DNA from: Ypsolopha sequella | Lineage: Eukaryota > Arthropoda > Insecta > Lepidoptera > Ypsolophidae | Assembly (NCBI GenBank): GCA_934047225.1 | Contig: OW203989.1 | Span: 9,709,977 to 9,773,976, forward strand | Length of the DNA stretch: 64,000 nt | Direction: 5' to 3' | Shown here: positions 43,395-54,497 of the stretch, in pieces | Layout of the letters: each line of letters opens with the position of its first letter | How positions within the stretch are numbered: position 1 is the stretch's first letter | Notes under the pieces: model-generated | Told to the model about the DNA's origin: nothing | What the model saw: the letters and a program-made list of their open reading frames with translations, nothing else | Databases searched by the model: none | Program-made: the position numbers and the translations under genes

Positions 43395-43575
43395 GTTCAT
43401 GGCGTCCATGTGAAAAGAATTATTTTCTCCTATTTTGCGCTAGCCGGAGACGCAGTGGTTGTCGTAACAGCCACTTTTCAAGGCACGCGGAAATGAACAT
43501 TATTTCAATGTCGTTTCTGTTGATATTTGTACCGACACACATCGAGTTGCTTATTTAGCGTGGTCATACGCCTAA
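43395..43575. repeat. Dispersed repeat family B, copy 2
   Basis: Shares gtccatgtgaaaag, attattttctcctattttgc, cgtaacagccac and atttcaatgtc with 1580-1760, in the same order. No target duplication or ends defined. Confidence 0.65.
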
Positions 43576-44735
43576 ATCGGACGGTACGGCATTTCTTTCT
43601 CGGGGTAACTGTTCGATGACCTACACAAATTAATAGGTTAGCAGATGTGTGTCGCATCAACTGTCAACGTAGTCGGAATATTTCAGCTTTGCCTTCAAAT
43701 ATTGAGCTCTAAAATCACGGTATTAATTTAAAATCTTAAAATGAAAATTTGAAGCATTTGAGTTTCATGAGAGAAGGATTAATTGTAATAATAAATACGA
43801 TTTGAAGGGTTAATAACTGAGAAGAGTTTTAGAGCGTTCTTCGTTTTACGGGTCGTTAACTTGGTATATTTTGCTAGCAAATAGTATTATTTTATCTATA
43901 AACTTATATAGCCATTGACCGCGACTTTGTCCGCGCTGAATACCGATTTAACCCATAAATCTACGATCTTGCCTGTATCTGTTTGTTTTAGCGATAACGA
44001 GAAATCAACAGATTAAGCTTAAAAATAATAATATATCATACATACATAACTTACCGCAAGTCTAAGGGGTCCACCACGGGCCATCGATACAGTGTATTTC
44101 CTTTATACTTTCTCTCTCGCACATTAATGGTATGCATGAGAGTGCAAGTAGAATAGATAGACGTATCTCTAGCGCGTGCTAGCTGCTCCGAAAGATTTAC
44201 TTTGAAAATCTAGTCCAAACCATAATGCGTAAGGAGTCGTGGGCAGAAGCCTACCTACTCTACTTTAATTAAATAAAAATAAAAATATATAATCTTAACT
44301 AAGAATTTATTTTATTATACGAACACGTAAACTTCTACTTCTAATAAAAACATCTTTACTTATTTCTAAAATTACTTTACCTTAACCTTATTGTTACGAT
44401 GAAAGTATATTTCTAAATTGGCTTTCCTCTCTTTTTATCTAAAAAAGCATAGTAATTAATTACATTCTTTGAAATCCAGCAGCCATAATTTAAAGCTTTG
44501 ATTTCTCATATTTGAATAATAATGATGATATTTTATTTAATAATGATAAAATGGTTCCGTACCACCACATAACACGGTTACGGAACCCTAAAAACATTAT
44601 GGTAAATAACTCAAATATAGATCTCATATCAACAACATTGAACCAAGGCGACGAAAAACAAGGCGCTAAAACGGTAGCGCCTGAGGGCGTTTGAGCACTC
44701 ACTGGTATTTGATTCGTATTCGTGTTTTTACGTGA
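43576..44735. other. Noncoding stretch
   Basis: AT-rich. It includes a short inverted gttccgtacc / ggttacggaacc motif near 44,553-44,590 that belongs to the interspersed repeat. Confidence 0.4.
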
Positions 44736-45717
44736 TTTTAGGGTTCCGTAGTATCTAAAAGGTACAAAAGGAACCTTTATGGTGAGACTCCGTTGTCCGT
44801 CCGTCCGTATGTCACAGCCTCATAACTTCTGCACCTTTTTATTTTTTAAAGATAAAGGCTTAAAAATGGCACAATAATAGCATTAAGAAATTTGCCCACA
44901 TAACAAGGTATTAAAAAAAATTTAATTGTTTAAAATATTTCCAATACAAAAATACAAAATACAAAAAAAAATAGAAAAACAGAAAATATCAAATGTCCTA
45001 AAAATACAATATGGGAATCAAATTGTAGATATTAAGAGGCTATGGGAATTTTATTTTTGTCACTGTCACTCCAAGCGAAATAAGATCGCGCAGTGCGAGA
45101 GGGGCGGATTCAGGGCAAAAGGGAAAAAAGTTGGTTTTATATTTTTATTAAAAAAACTAAAATAGCTAGCAAAATTTCAAATATCAAATCTCTAGATATT
45201 GTTGAAACACACCTAATAAAATATGTTTACTGGAACTGATTTCAAGAAATCTTTGAAAAGCCACAAAAAAATTAATATCCTCCCTTATCTCTAAAACTGG
45301 CGGCCCGGAAAATATGAAAAAATGTTGATTGTAGGACATGACTAGCCAATTACAGGAAAACTATAGCAATTTAAAAAAGTTGAATACAAATTATAAATAT
45401 AAAAAGTAAAATAAATTTAAAAAATATGTTGTAAACCTACAATGTGGGAATCGAATTTTAGGTATTAAAGATTTGATTGTAAAATTATATAGCTTGGCTA
45501 AACTTACTTGCATCTATGTCGAGACATCCTCAAAAAACCAAAAAAAAATTGTGTGTGTGTCTCTTACCTCCGGAACTGGTGGATCGAAAAATATCAAAAA
45601 TCATAGTAATATGTGCATACGTAAAGATTATAGGAAAAATATTTGAGAAATTCACGAAAACAAAATGACAAAATGAAATTTTCTGTAAAAGAGTCTGACT
45701 CGCACTTGGCCGATTTT
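44736..45717. repeat. Lepidoptera-type interspersed repeat, long copy 3
   Basis: Starts agggttccgtag, continues with actccgttgtccgtccgtcc and cacagcctcataac, and ends gactcgcacttggccgattt. The complementary ends appear again at 62,866-63,266 in opposite orientation. At about 45,040-45,230 it contains a block repeated at 47,671-47,860. Confidence 0.7.
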
Positions 45718-46119
45718 TATTCCTAGATGAATTCCGAATCCGTTTTCAAGTTGTTCATGAATCATGAATATGAATCGACTATGAGTGAGTGCACAAACGC
45801 TCTGACAATCAATTCGGCACTCTCTGCCTGTGGAACCTTAATTTTACAATAGAGTATTATTACAATTTAGAAAAATTCGATACTTGTATGTAGTATCGTT
45901 TTTTATAGGGAGTAACATAAAAATAACATTGAACAAATGCAATTTTTGCTTGGATTTTTTTTTATATTTGCCGTCGTAGAGGCCATAGTATCACTTATTC
46001 TGTACAAATTTAAACTAGGTACCTATTACAGGTGGTAAAGTTGATGCCGGGCTCGACTGTAGAGGTACCACCATCTTATTTGTTGGAGACCCACTCGATG
46101 TAATTCGGGGGAGAGTAAG
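45718..46119. other. Noncoding stretch
   Basis: No feature recognised. Confidence 0.4.
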
Positions 46120-46378
46120 AGGACAGCTCACAGGCAAAACACTTGGAGGCCCACCTTGCCTGGGACCAATGGATGGCGGTATATCCATCTCTAATATGTA
46201 ACAGACTGGTGACGGGCAGCGGTGTCACTGGTGCAAGGGTTTCGGCACCGCGCTCACCAACCGGCCTGCCCAGCGTGTGTGAGTATGGGCAATTCTTCCA
46301 GGATGACCGCCGGGAGTGGCAAAGTCCTGGAAAGGCTTATGTCCAACAGTGGACGAACTAGGCTGATGGATGGATGGA
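46120..46378 (+). mobile_element. 3' end of a LINE (RTE-like)
   Basis: Contains cttggaggcccaccttgcct, gggaccaatggatggcgg and ends tatgtccaacagtggacgaa followed by ggctgatggatggatgg. In Lepidoptera such a 'tccagcagtggac...ggctgatgatg' end is typical of RTE-type LINEs. Only the extreme 3' part is present. Confidence 0.55.
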
Positions 46379-47026
46379 CCTATTACGGCTGATTACCCCT
46401 GTGATAGATGTACGGGCAGACAAACAGAGCGGAGGCTTGGTAATAGGGTCCCGTGACAGCCTTACCCTAACTCCCTCGACGACGTATTTATTTATGAACT
46501 AAGGTTTATGAACTAAATTACTTTTTGCCTTAATCTTGCAGGAAATCAGTACCACTGTCGTGGCGTGTACTCAACATAGACTTAAGATATATTTACGCCA
46601 GTATATCCTAAGTCTATGCGTACTCAAAGTCCAAATTTACTTTCGTGACGCGTACTCAAAATCAAAAAAGATACTTTGTTTCGACACTAAACATAAAATA
46701 ATAAAACATGCTGATGTAACAGCACATTAGACCGGGCTCACACGTGATGTGCTCTCGGTCGTAACTTCGTCTGTCCTCGCCTTTATGTCTAAAACAAATG
46801 GAGACACATTAAGTTTTCAGGGTTCCATATCCAAAGGGTAAAAAAAAATGTATGCTAAGATTCCTTTATCTGTTCATCCATAGAAATATAGCACTTGTAT
46901 TGTTATGTCGACTTAAAATTTGGATTATAGCATTTCTCTGCCCACATACTGAGCTACACATAGCGTGGACAACACAACCTAACACAACCTTCAATTTAAA
47001 ATAAAATTAATAACATTGTGTACACC
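46379..47026. other. Noncoding stretch with small palindrome
   Basis: Near 46,576-46,620, acatagacttaagatata and tatatcctaagtctatgcg form a small imperfect hairpin. Confidence 0.45.
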
Positions 47027-47295
47027 TATACAACGTGTCACAGAAAGGTGTAACCATATTCGAAGAGCTTATTCAGTCAATGGTATAGAACAATTTTTAC
47101 TATGGAACAAACCCTGCATCTCGAAAAAAAAATCAACTGTTTCATAGAAAAATGCAATGCCGCTCGGCCGAAATGTATGGAAGGGTAGATTTTTTTTTGA
47201 GATTTCAGGGTTGGCTCCATAGTAAAAGTTGTTCTATATCATTGACTGAATAAGCTCTTCAAATATGGTTACACCTTTCTGTTACACGTTGTATA
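47027..47295. mobile_element. Long-TIR MITE family A, copy 3
   Basis: Ends tatacaacgtgtcacagaaa and ctttctgttacacgttgtat. Arms about 90 bp; the central atgccgctcggccg block is shared with copy 2. The best-preserved copy in the window. Confidence 0.88.
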
Positions 47296-48229
47296 AGTTA
47301 TGCTATACAGGTTGAACCAAACCTTTACGAAATTTCATGGTCTTCCTTTAATTTAGGATAATATGTTATTTAGAACACAGGATGTTTTTCTTACGCATTT
47401 GCCCTGTGCGATTCCTCCCCCCCCCCCCCCCCGTAGTTTTCCCGGGTAGAGAGGACAGCTCTGAAAAAGGCACAACCAGATAGCCCACCATGCCTAGGAC
47501 CGACACCGTTTACAAACGGCGTCGTCAGTTTTTGATAAATCTTCGTCAAATTGTAGAATTCGGTATTTTATAATTTCCCTTGGCTTTGCTCGGTTCCTAA
47601 TATGTACTTACATATAAACCTAACACGCTCCTCCTCGCTCCACTCGTCGTCGTCACTCCTATTTTTGAGAGGCTATGCGAATTTTATTTTTGTCACTGTC
47701 ACTCCAAGTGAAAAATCGCGCAGTGCGAGAGGAGCGGATACAGGGCAAAAGGGAAAAAAGTTGGTTTTATATTTTTATAAAAAAAAAACTAAAATAGCCA
47801 GCAAAATTAAATATCAAATCTCTAGATATTGTTGAAACACGCCTAATAAAATACGTTTGAGTTCTGTGTATGGTTCCTATTCGTCAAACGAGGAGAAAAA
47901 GTGTGATTGAAGACCTGATTTCAACAATTATTTCTATCTAGGAAAATGTATCCAAACATGTTTTTCAATTTCAAAACCCTAGATTATATAGTCGAAATGC
48001 ATATACCAGATTTTTTTTAAATTTTCCGTTTATTTCATGAAATACACAGAAAAGAAACACCCGTATTTTTTTCGCATATCGCCTTAAAAAGCGGGCATTT
48101 ATCAATTTGCCGAACCGCAAATCGCAAAACAACGAGCGTTTAGAAACTGATAACCCTGTTTGTGAACGGCGGAATTTTACTATTTGCCTGCAACATATCC
48201 ATCGCCAATGGCCAGCCTTTATAAGTATA
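47296..48229. other. Noncoding stretch with poly-C and duplicated block
   Basis: A C run of about 16 at 47,417. At 47,671-47,860 is a copy of the 45,040-45,230 block (shared cgcgcagtgcgagagg, aaaaaagttggttttatatt, atctctagatattgttgaaa). Confidence 0.6.
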
Positions 48230-48450
48230 AAACAGACTGATGGCACAAAATGAGCATTTTGTGCTGATGGTGATGGACAGCGGCGTCACTGATGCGATGA
48301 TTTCGGCACCGCGCTCACCAACCCGCCTGCCAAGCGTGTGTGAGTATGGGCATTTCTTCCAGGAGTACCGCCAACAGTGGTGAAATCTTGAAAAGAAATA
48401 TATCCGGCAGTGGAAAAACAAGACTGATGAATGGATGGAAAAACTTTTTT
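48230..48450 (+). mobile_element. Second copy of the RTE-like 3' end
   Basis: Shares ttcggcaccgcgctcaccaa and gcgtgtgtgagtatgggc with 46,120-46,378. It also ends with a gatgaatggatgg tail but is more diverged upstream. Confidence 0.55.
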
Positions 48451-49551
48451 GTACCATAGCAAATAGGACCTAAATCTTTCCCAAAAAACGCTAAGAAGTT
48501 TATAGTTTCATTTAATAAAGTTTCAAAAACCTACAAACTCTCGTTGGCTGGATTATGGGTTGACGTACAGAAAACCGTACACCTTTATCGAATGTTCTCG
48601 TTTAACCTTCTAAAACAGTTCATTAAAAAATAAGTAATTAGTATGTAATTATAAGGATTCCACAATTAACGAGGGAGCGAAACAGTTCAGAAGGCTAATC
48701 ATCTGCTTACTTAATTAGAAGACCGCAACGAAGGGTAACGTGATGAAATATTTGCGTTTTATTTATTCTGTACTTTTATTATGTTCATTTGAGGGATTTT
48801 TATATGAATAAAAAGAAATTGAACGGTTCAGTGAGTGAATATACGCAAAGAAAGAAGCCCCAATATCATTATGATTATGAATGTCATCAATGTTTATGCA
48901 GGGTTAAAAACTTTTTGCGGAAGTCCCTGGAAAGACTGATTAATGCCTCGCCTGCTGTCAACTCGCTTTATCCTATACGCGGTGTACACAGGGGTTGGAG
49001 GACGGCGTCGAAAAAGATGTTGGTATGGTGTGGCAAGAGGTTGACGCGTGCTCGATCATGTTATAACATTTTTAGTGTTCCGTAACTTAAAAAGTAAAAC
49101 GGACCCCGTCTGTATATCTGTCACAGAGGTTTTTCTCGAAAACTATTTAAGGTGGAATGTTTTGTTGACGTGCATATGACCTATATTCCCAATTAACAAA
49201 TAGAAAAAAACGGGTGGAGCTGTGTCGGGGTATGTATGTCATGTATGTCAGCCCTCCCAAAACCACCTTGCTCGCTTGGCACTGGAAATTTGGCTACCTA
49301 TGCGTGGCCCATAACCCCCTCTTTCCAACGATAGCCGTGATTTATTTTTCCGGCTGGCTCTAGCATGGGCTGAGGGCTGAAAAATATTGAATTTTTACAT
49401 ATTTTTTACACTTCCTGGTTATTTTTAACTATAAAAATTGTCCAAATTATACTCATTTTTATTTGAATCAATTATTCTCAATAAACTTTTTAAACACACG
49501 GAAGATTCACCGCGCTATCACGTTTGAGTCATGAGTCGTGAATTACACTGA
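48451..49551. other. Noncoding stretch
   Basis: An open frame at 48,789-49,085 (+, 98 codons) has no recognised domain. A fragment of the interspersed repeat lies near 49,075-49,145. Confidence 0.45.
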
Positions 49552-52551
49552 ATAGAAAGAAAGAAAGAAAGAAAATTAAATTTATTCGTCACCAATAAAA
49601 TACGGAAATACATAAAAATAACATAAAAACTAAACTTACAAGAAAACAATTATATAACATATACTACAAAATGTGACGAAAAGGGGCAGACTCAGCATCT
49701 GCTGTGAGCTATCGAGCAGCAACACAGCGCTGGTTTTCAGCCTGTCCCTGTACACGCACTAAACATAAACATAAAACATTTTTTTTTTTGTAGGCAGCTT
49801 GTACATCATCATTAATAAATAAATATAAATCTAAAAATACAATTGAAAATAAATTAACGAATTATAACGACACTGAAGGTATTTTATTAAGCGGCTACTA
49901 TACTAAATGAGATTTTGTAAATCAAAGAAAATTTTCTTTACGTGTAATTTAAAATTCTTAGTTTTCATCTCCTCATGCAATGGTGGAGGTAGATCGTTCC
50001 AGATCTTGGACGCCGCATATTTAAAACAACCTTTATAGCCTTTGGTTCTGTGTCTAGGTATAATAATTTTACTTGTTTCCCTACTTCGAGTATAAACATG
50101 TGTATGACAATCTCTCTTCCAAATAAATTTCGAATAAAGGTACGTCGGTCTCTTACTATGTATAACACGATGCACTAAACAAGCCAGGTGTAATTTCCTG
50201 CGGGCTGACATCTTTAAAATCCCTTTTTGGTTTAAAAAGGGTGTCACATGACCTCGCTTCGGAATAACAAAGCAAAATCGTGCACATGCGTTTTGTACAC
50301 GCTGGATTGCGCGCTCAGTTTTAGCGAACAATCTCGGCCCATAGACTACATCACAGAAATTGAAGAGTGACAAAACTAGAGACTCTGTTATCAAAATGCG
50401 AACTTTCTCCGTTAAAAATTCTCTGATTTGGTATAAAACTTTGAGCCTAAAGAAAGCGTTTCTTATTTTGCTGTTAATATGCTCAATATAGCGAAGTTTA
50501 CCGTCTAAAATTAAACCTAAATTACGCGCTTTTAAAACTCTATCTACATTATAATTACCTATTTCAATGTGAGGTTTCATTTCTGCAATTGACTCACATT
50601 GGTGTCGCGTCCCTAAAATCATAAACTTCGATTTGTTCGGGTTTAAGACCAAATTATTTGTTTGAGCCCACACAGAAATTGCTTCCAGATCCTTATTAAT
50701 TTTCTCGACCGCTTCAACTGTATCCTTAGCTCTAAACGAAGAATACACTTGAGTGTCATCTGCATAGAGGTGGATTTTACAGAAGCTGACATTTTTAATT
50801 AGGTCTGCGGTATATAAAATAAATAAAAGTGGGCTTAAAATGGAGCCTTGAGGACAACCGCGTTTAACTACTTTTACAGTTGAACTTACTTGGTTGCCTT
50901 CAGCAGTCGTTAGCTGCACGAATTGGCATCTATTATTGAGGTAGGAACCAAACCAAGCACATGTCGACTGCGAAAAGCCATAGTAACTCATCTTAGCCAA
51001 TAGCAGCTCGGTGTTTATGCAATCGAACGCGCGGGAGAAATCTAGCAATACCATTATGCTACCGTTACCAGCGTCAGATGCTTGTATTATACCGTCCGTA
51101 ACGTGCGCAAGCGCTGTCTCCGTACCATGGTTACCGCGGAACCCCGATTGCATTACTGGAAGAATATTTTTAGCCTCAATATATTTGGACAGTTGAGTAG
51201 ATATCACTCTTTCAACAATCTTTGATAAGACTGGTAGAATACTTATTGGACGCAGATCCTTAAGTTCATCAACAGTGGCTCCCTTTGGTAACGGCATAAC
51301 TTTCGCCATTTTCCAATTTTCTGGGAATACACTTGTGGTAATTGACCTGTTAATAATACAAGTGATGATAGGAAGTGTAACTGGGAGCGTCATTCGTATC
51401 ATACCAATGGTTATTAAATCGTGCCCAGCCGAGTTAGTATCTATTGATTTTATAATGTTTGCTACTTCTTCTTCGGAGCTATTATTAATATCAAATTGAC
51501 TCTCCGTAAACTTGTTACTTTTAAAGAAACTCAGCAGGTCCTCATTAACATTTGGATCTCCAGGAGCATCTAAAAAAAAAGAATTAATTTTGTCAGGGTT
51601 ATTTAATCGGTTCGGTATAGACGGCAGAGTTGTATTACCTACATCCGCTGTACGCTTAAGGTGCTTCCACATATTCTTTGGGTTATTTAAGTTATTATTA
51701 ATGAAGAACGTAAAATAAGCTCGTTTTTCGCTTTTAATGGCGCTATTAACTAAATTTTTGAGGTCTTTAAAATACCTGCGATGATGTTCGGTTTTGGTGG
51801 CAAGAGCTTTATTCCATGCTTTGTCTCTAAGAGTCATCATGTGTCTCACCACATCTGTCAACCATGGACGCTGCTTTTCATTTACTCGTATTCTTTTGAA
51901 AGGAGCGTGTTTGTCAAAAATTGTAGTGATCAAGTCATTGAAACGAGCAACCATATTGTTCACATCTTCATAGTTTAAAATTTCAGACCATGGCTGATAA
52001 TTAAGATCCTTCAGAAATTTCCCCTCATCAATTTTACTAAGAAGACGCGTCCAAATGTACTGAGGAGATTGTTTTGATTTTTTGATGGTTAAATCTACCA
52101 AAACCATAGCGTGATCACTAAGTAGTGAGTTATGATGGACAGATACATTACGAAATAAATGTGGAGAGTCCGTTACAATAAGATCTAATAAGGTTGCAGA
52201 GTTGTTTACGATCCGGGTTGGCTCATTTACTAAATTTGTTAGGTTTTGTTGGTTAAAAAACGTCAAAACTTCTGGCGCAGGGCTTGTGTTAGGCTTTAAC
52301 AGGTCAACATTAAAGTCAGTCATCAGGCAAACAAGGTTGCAGTTGCCAAACGAGCTAATAGACTCACTGAGTGCGTCTATCGCAACTCCAGTGGGTACGC
52401 GAGTATCGCTATTGGAATCAGGCCTATACGCGGTACCAAGGGCGATGCACCCCGCGCCCCGCAGCCGCACTTCCAACTTCCAACCATAACTGCTGAAAGG
52501 AGTGGGAGCGCCAATTTTGGACTCAAGATCATAGCCGTGAGCTGACTATGT
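49552..52551 (-). mobile_element. 5'-truncated CR1/Jockey-group non-LTR retrotransposon
   Basis: A 3-kb insertion on the minus strand. Its 3' end, at about 49,554-49,575, consists of tandem ttct/tttc units rather than poly(A), as in CR1-group LINEs. A 3' UTR of about 350 bp separates that tail from the stop codon at 49,903. The endonuclease frame continues upstream of the first methionine to a TAG near 52,551, so the element probably lacks the ORF1 region and the endonuclease N-terminus. No target duplication was identified. Confidence 0.85.
49903..52476 (-). CDS. LINE ORF2: partial endonuclease plus reverse transcriptase
   Basis: 857 open codons from an arbitrary internal start; the frame is also open upstream to about 52,551 with no clear initiator, reading SAHGYDLESKIGAPTPFSSY. 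The N-terminal 150 residues are the C-terminal half of an apurinic-type endonuclease (GTAYRPDSNS, CLMTDFNVDLL, LSDHAMVLVDL). Reverse transcriptase motifs follow: ISILPVLSKIVERVI, QSGFRGNHGTETAL, LDFSRAFDCIN, GCPQGSILSPLLF and the catalytic YADD at about 50,755-50,766, then the thumb and a C-terminal region ending FDLQNLI. It copies its own RNA at a nicked target. No frameshift or stop across the domain suggests a young copy. Clade placement (CR1/Daphne versus other Jockey-group) is uncertain. Confidence 0.9.
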   Translation of the reverse strand: MEVRLRGAGCIALGTAYRPDSNSDTRVPTGVAIDALSESISSFGNCNLVCLMTDFNVDLLKPNTSPAPEVLTFFNQQNLTNLVNEPTRIVNNSATLLDLIVTDSPHLFRNVSVHHNSLLSDHAMVLVDLTIKKSKQSPQYIWTRLLSKIDEGKFLKDLNYQPWSEILNYEDVNNMVARFNDLITTIFDKHAPFKRIRVNEKQRPWLTDVVRHMMTLRDKAWNKALATKTEHHRRYFKDLKNLVNSAIKSEKRAYFTFFINNNLNNPKNMWKHLKRTADVGNTTLPSIPNRLNNPDKINSFFLDAPGDPNVNEDLLSFFKSNKFTESQFDINNSSEEEVANIIKSIDTNSAGHDLITIGMIRMTLPVTLPIITCIINRSITTSVFPENWKMAKVMPLPKGATVDELKDLRPISILPVLSKIVERVISTQLSKYIEAKNILPVMQSGFRGNHGTETALAHVTDGIIQASDAGNGSIMVLLDFSRAFDCINTELLLAKMSYYGFSQSTCAWFGSYLNNRCQFVQLTTAEGNQVSSTVKVVKRGCPQGSILSPLLFILYTADLIKNVSFCKIHLYADDTQVYSSFRAKDTVEAVEKINKDLEAISVWAQTNNLVLNPNKSKFMILGTRHQCESIAEMKPHIEIGNYNVDRVLKARNLGLILDGKLRYIEHINSKIRNAFFRLKVLYQIREFLTEKVRILITESLVLSLFNFCDVVYGPRLFAKTERAIQRVQNACARFCFVIPKRGHVTPFLNQKGILKMSARRKLHLACLVHRVIHSKRPTYLYSKFIWKRDCHTHVYTRSRETSKIIIPRHRTKGYKGCFKYAASKIWNDLPPPLHEEMKTKNFKLHVKKIFFDLQNLI

Positions 52552-53929
52552 ATATGAGCTAAATAATGACACTTAATTCATGATTCTAAGACTAATAGTT
52601 TTGTAATTATTAAGATAAGACGATGTAAACTTTTTCATTACGGTCCATTTTTGGTACACGTATGATTCGGTGTGATTTTAAAGACGTTTCACGTCAAAAA
52701 TAGTTTTGAATTATTTTATTATTTTAGTTTATTGTATATTTAATATTTTATTTTATATTATTATTGTTTTTATGTTTTACTTGACCCTTTTAACTGCCCA
52801 GTGAAAGTTTTCATTCAATAAACTGTAGTTCAAATGATAGTTAACATTACATAAAACTGAAAACGGTATCACAATTCGTTCTGTAGTTGTGACGTGATTA
52901 TTATAATTACAGGCATCCGTATCCGTATTACAAATGCGAAAGTGTGTTTGTTGGATTGACCTTCTGTCATGCAGCAACGGAGCAACGGATTGACGTGATT
53001 TTTTGCATAAAGATAGTTTATGGGCCGGATAGTGACATAGGTTACTTTTTATCCGGGAAAAAGGCAAACTAAATCAGCGCGGGCGAACCTGTGGGCAAAA
53101 GCTAGGATGAAAAATCCATAAAACTTCTGCTTCGGCCATATAAAATTTACAATCACGACTTCGGTATAATTTTATTAATGTAAAGATAGATAAACAGATT
53201 TTGAACATTAAACCATGGTGGTAATGGAAAATAGACAGACTTTGATAAGAACTCGAGCCATACCGTTATAAAAGATTAATCAGTGTAGACTTGATAAGCA
53301 AATGCGTTTTCTGTGTTTAAAGGTCAAGCAACGCGATCAATTTAGCGTGGTGAATAAAGGAAAATCTAAAATAGCCTACACAAAAGCACTCAGTATTGTT
53401 GCGACGGATGGGAGGAAAAAACGCGTGTAGATAAAATGGTGAGAGGTCTTTTCCAAGTATTGGACTGCTGCAAATTGATAACAATGAAAAGAACTGGATA
53501 ACTTACCTTTAATTTCTTAGTCGACGTATAGTGACTGCTATCCGGGTGTTGGATTCTTTAAGGCTTCTACTAACGCCAACGACCTTGAAATAAGTAACTT
53601 TGTAACCATTTTATACGGTAACTATAGCATTTTTCAACATGAGAAAAATGCAAAATAATCTGCATGATACAAATAGTGATGTGGTTTTTCCTGAACTTCA
53701 TTATAACATACAGAAGTGAAGCAAGAAAATTCTAAGTTCACCCTTATTTCTCGATTTTTTGTTCACTTGTAACATTATGTATTGCTGCAGTTTTTATCGA
53801 AACAGTATGAAAATTTATAAATTTCTAGACAAAATAATATAAAATGATTTGGTTTTCTCAGTTATTGGAAATAAATTTTATTTTAGATAAAATAAATCAA
53901 AAACACACTATTATCGCACTTTTCAGCCG
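52552..53929. other. Noncoding stretch with SINE end
   Basis: At about 52,940-53,105 is a SINE-like block ending cgggcgaacctgtgggcaaa agctagg, a common lepidopteran form. No gene seen. Confidence 0.5.
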
Positions 53930-54059
53930 CAGCGACTGACGTAACAGCCGTGTTGCAGTACGACCTGATAAGAACTTTATTTTAATGTGGTTTTGTTCGA
54001 AATTTCAACCACCACGAATCGAGTTGCTAATTATTCCGACGGAGCCACCTTAAGCTATT

Positions 54060-54497
54060 GGTAAACTGTATTACTAATCAAAATTATCAGAAAAACAAGA
54101 GCCATGCTTTTATTAACCTTAAATACATAAATCATCGTGACTAACGTCGCACAGGAACACCATAATTACTGGGCTAAATTTATTGTTGAACAGACTGATT
54201 GAAGGTAATGAATGTCCTGTTAAAATATTAAGGCATTAGTGGGCAACCATTCTACGAAACGGGTGTAAATGCTTTTAATATACTAATACTAAAGAAATTA
54301 CAAATATAAATTAAAAAATATAAATTATCTTCGAGATATATTTCAACCATCTAAAATAATAAAAAGCTTAAAAAAAGGCTAAAAATAATATTTATTCATT
54401 ACTAAAGAAACAAACAACTTCATCATAATTAAATAGTTTTGTGTGGACTACACAGAAATTAAAGAATGCGATAGTAACTCATAGTACGGGTATCACG
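54060..54497 (+). promoter_or_regulatory. 5' flank of the IR gene, shared with its pseudogene copy
   Basis: This flank aligns by eye with about 61,455-61,767: both contain gtcgcacag, attactg, ctaaatttattg, gattgaaggt, gaaacgggt and, just before ATG, gcgatagtaactcatagtac. It marks the duplicated unit and is the likely place for the promoter; no TATA box or initiator is claimed. Confidence 0.5.

Noticed and set aside
54441..54497. Upstream in-frame start for the IR gene (19 extra residues)
   Set aside because: The extra residues precede a good signal peptide, and conservation with the pseudogene supports the ATG at 54,498.
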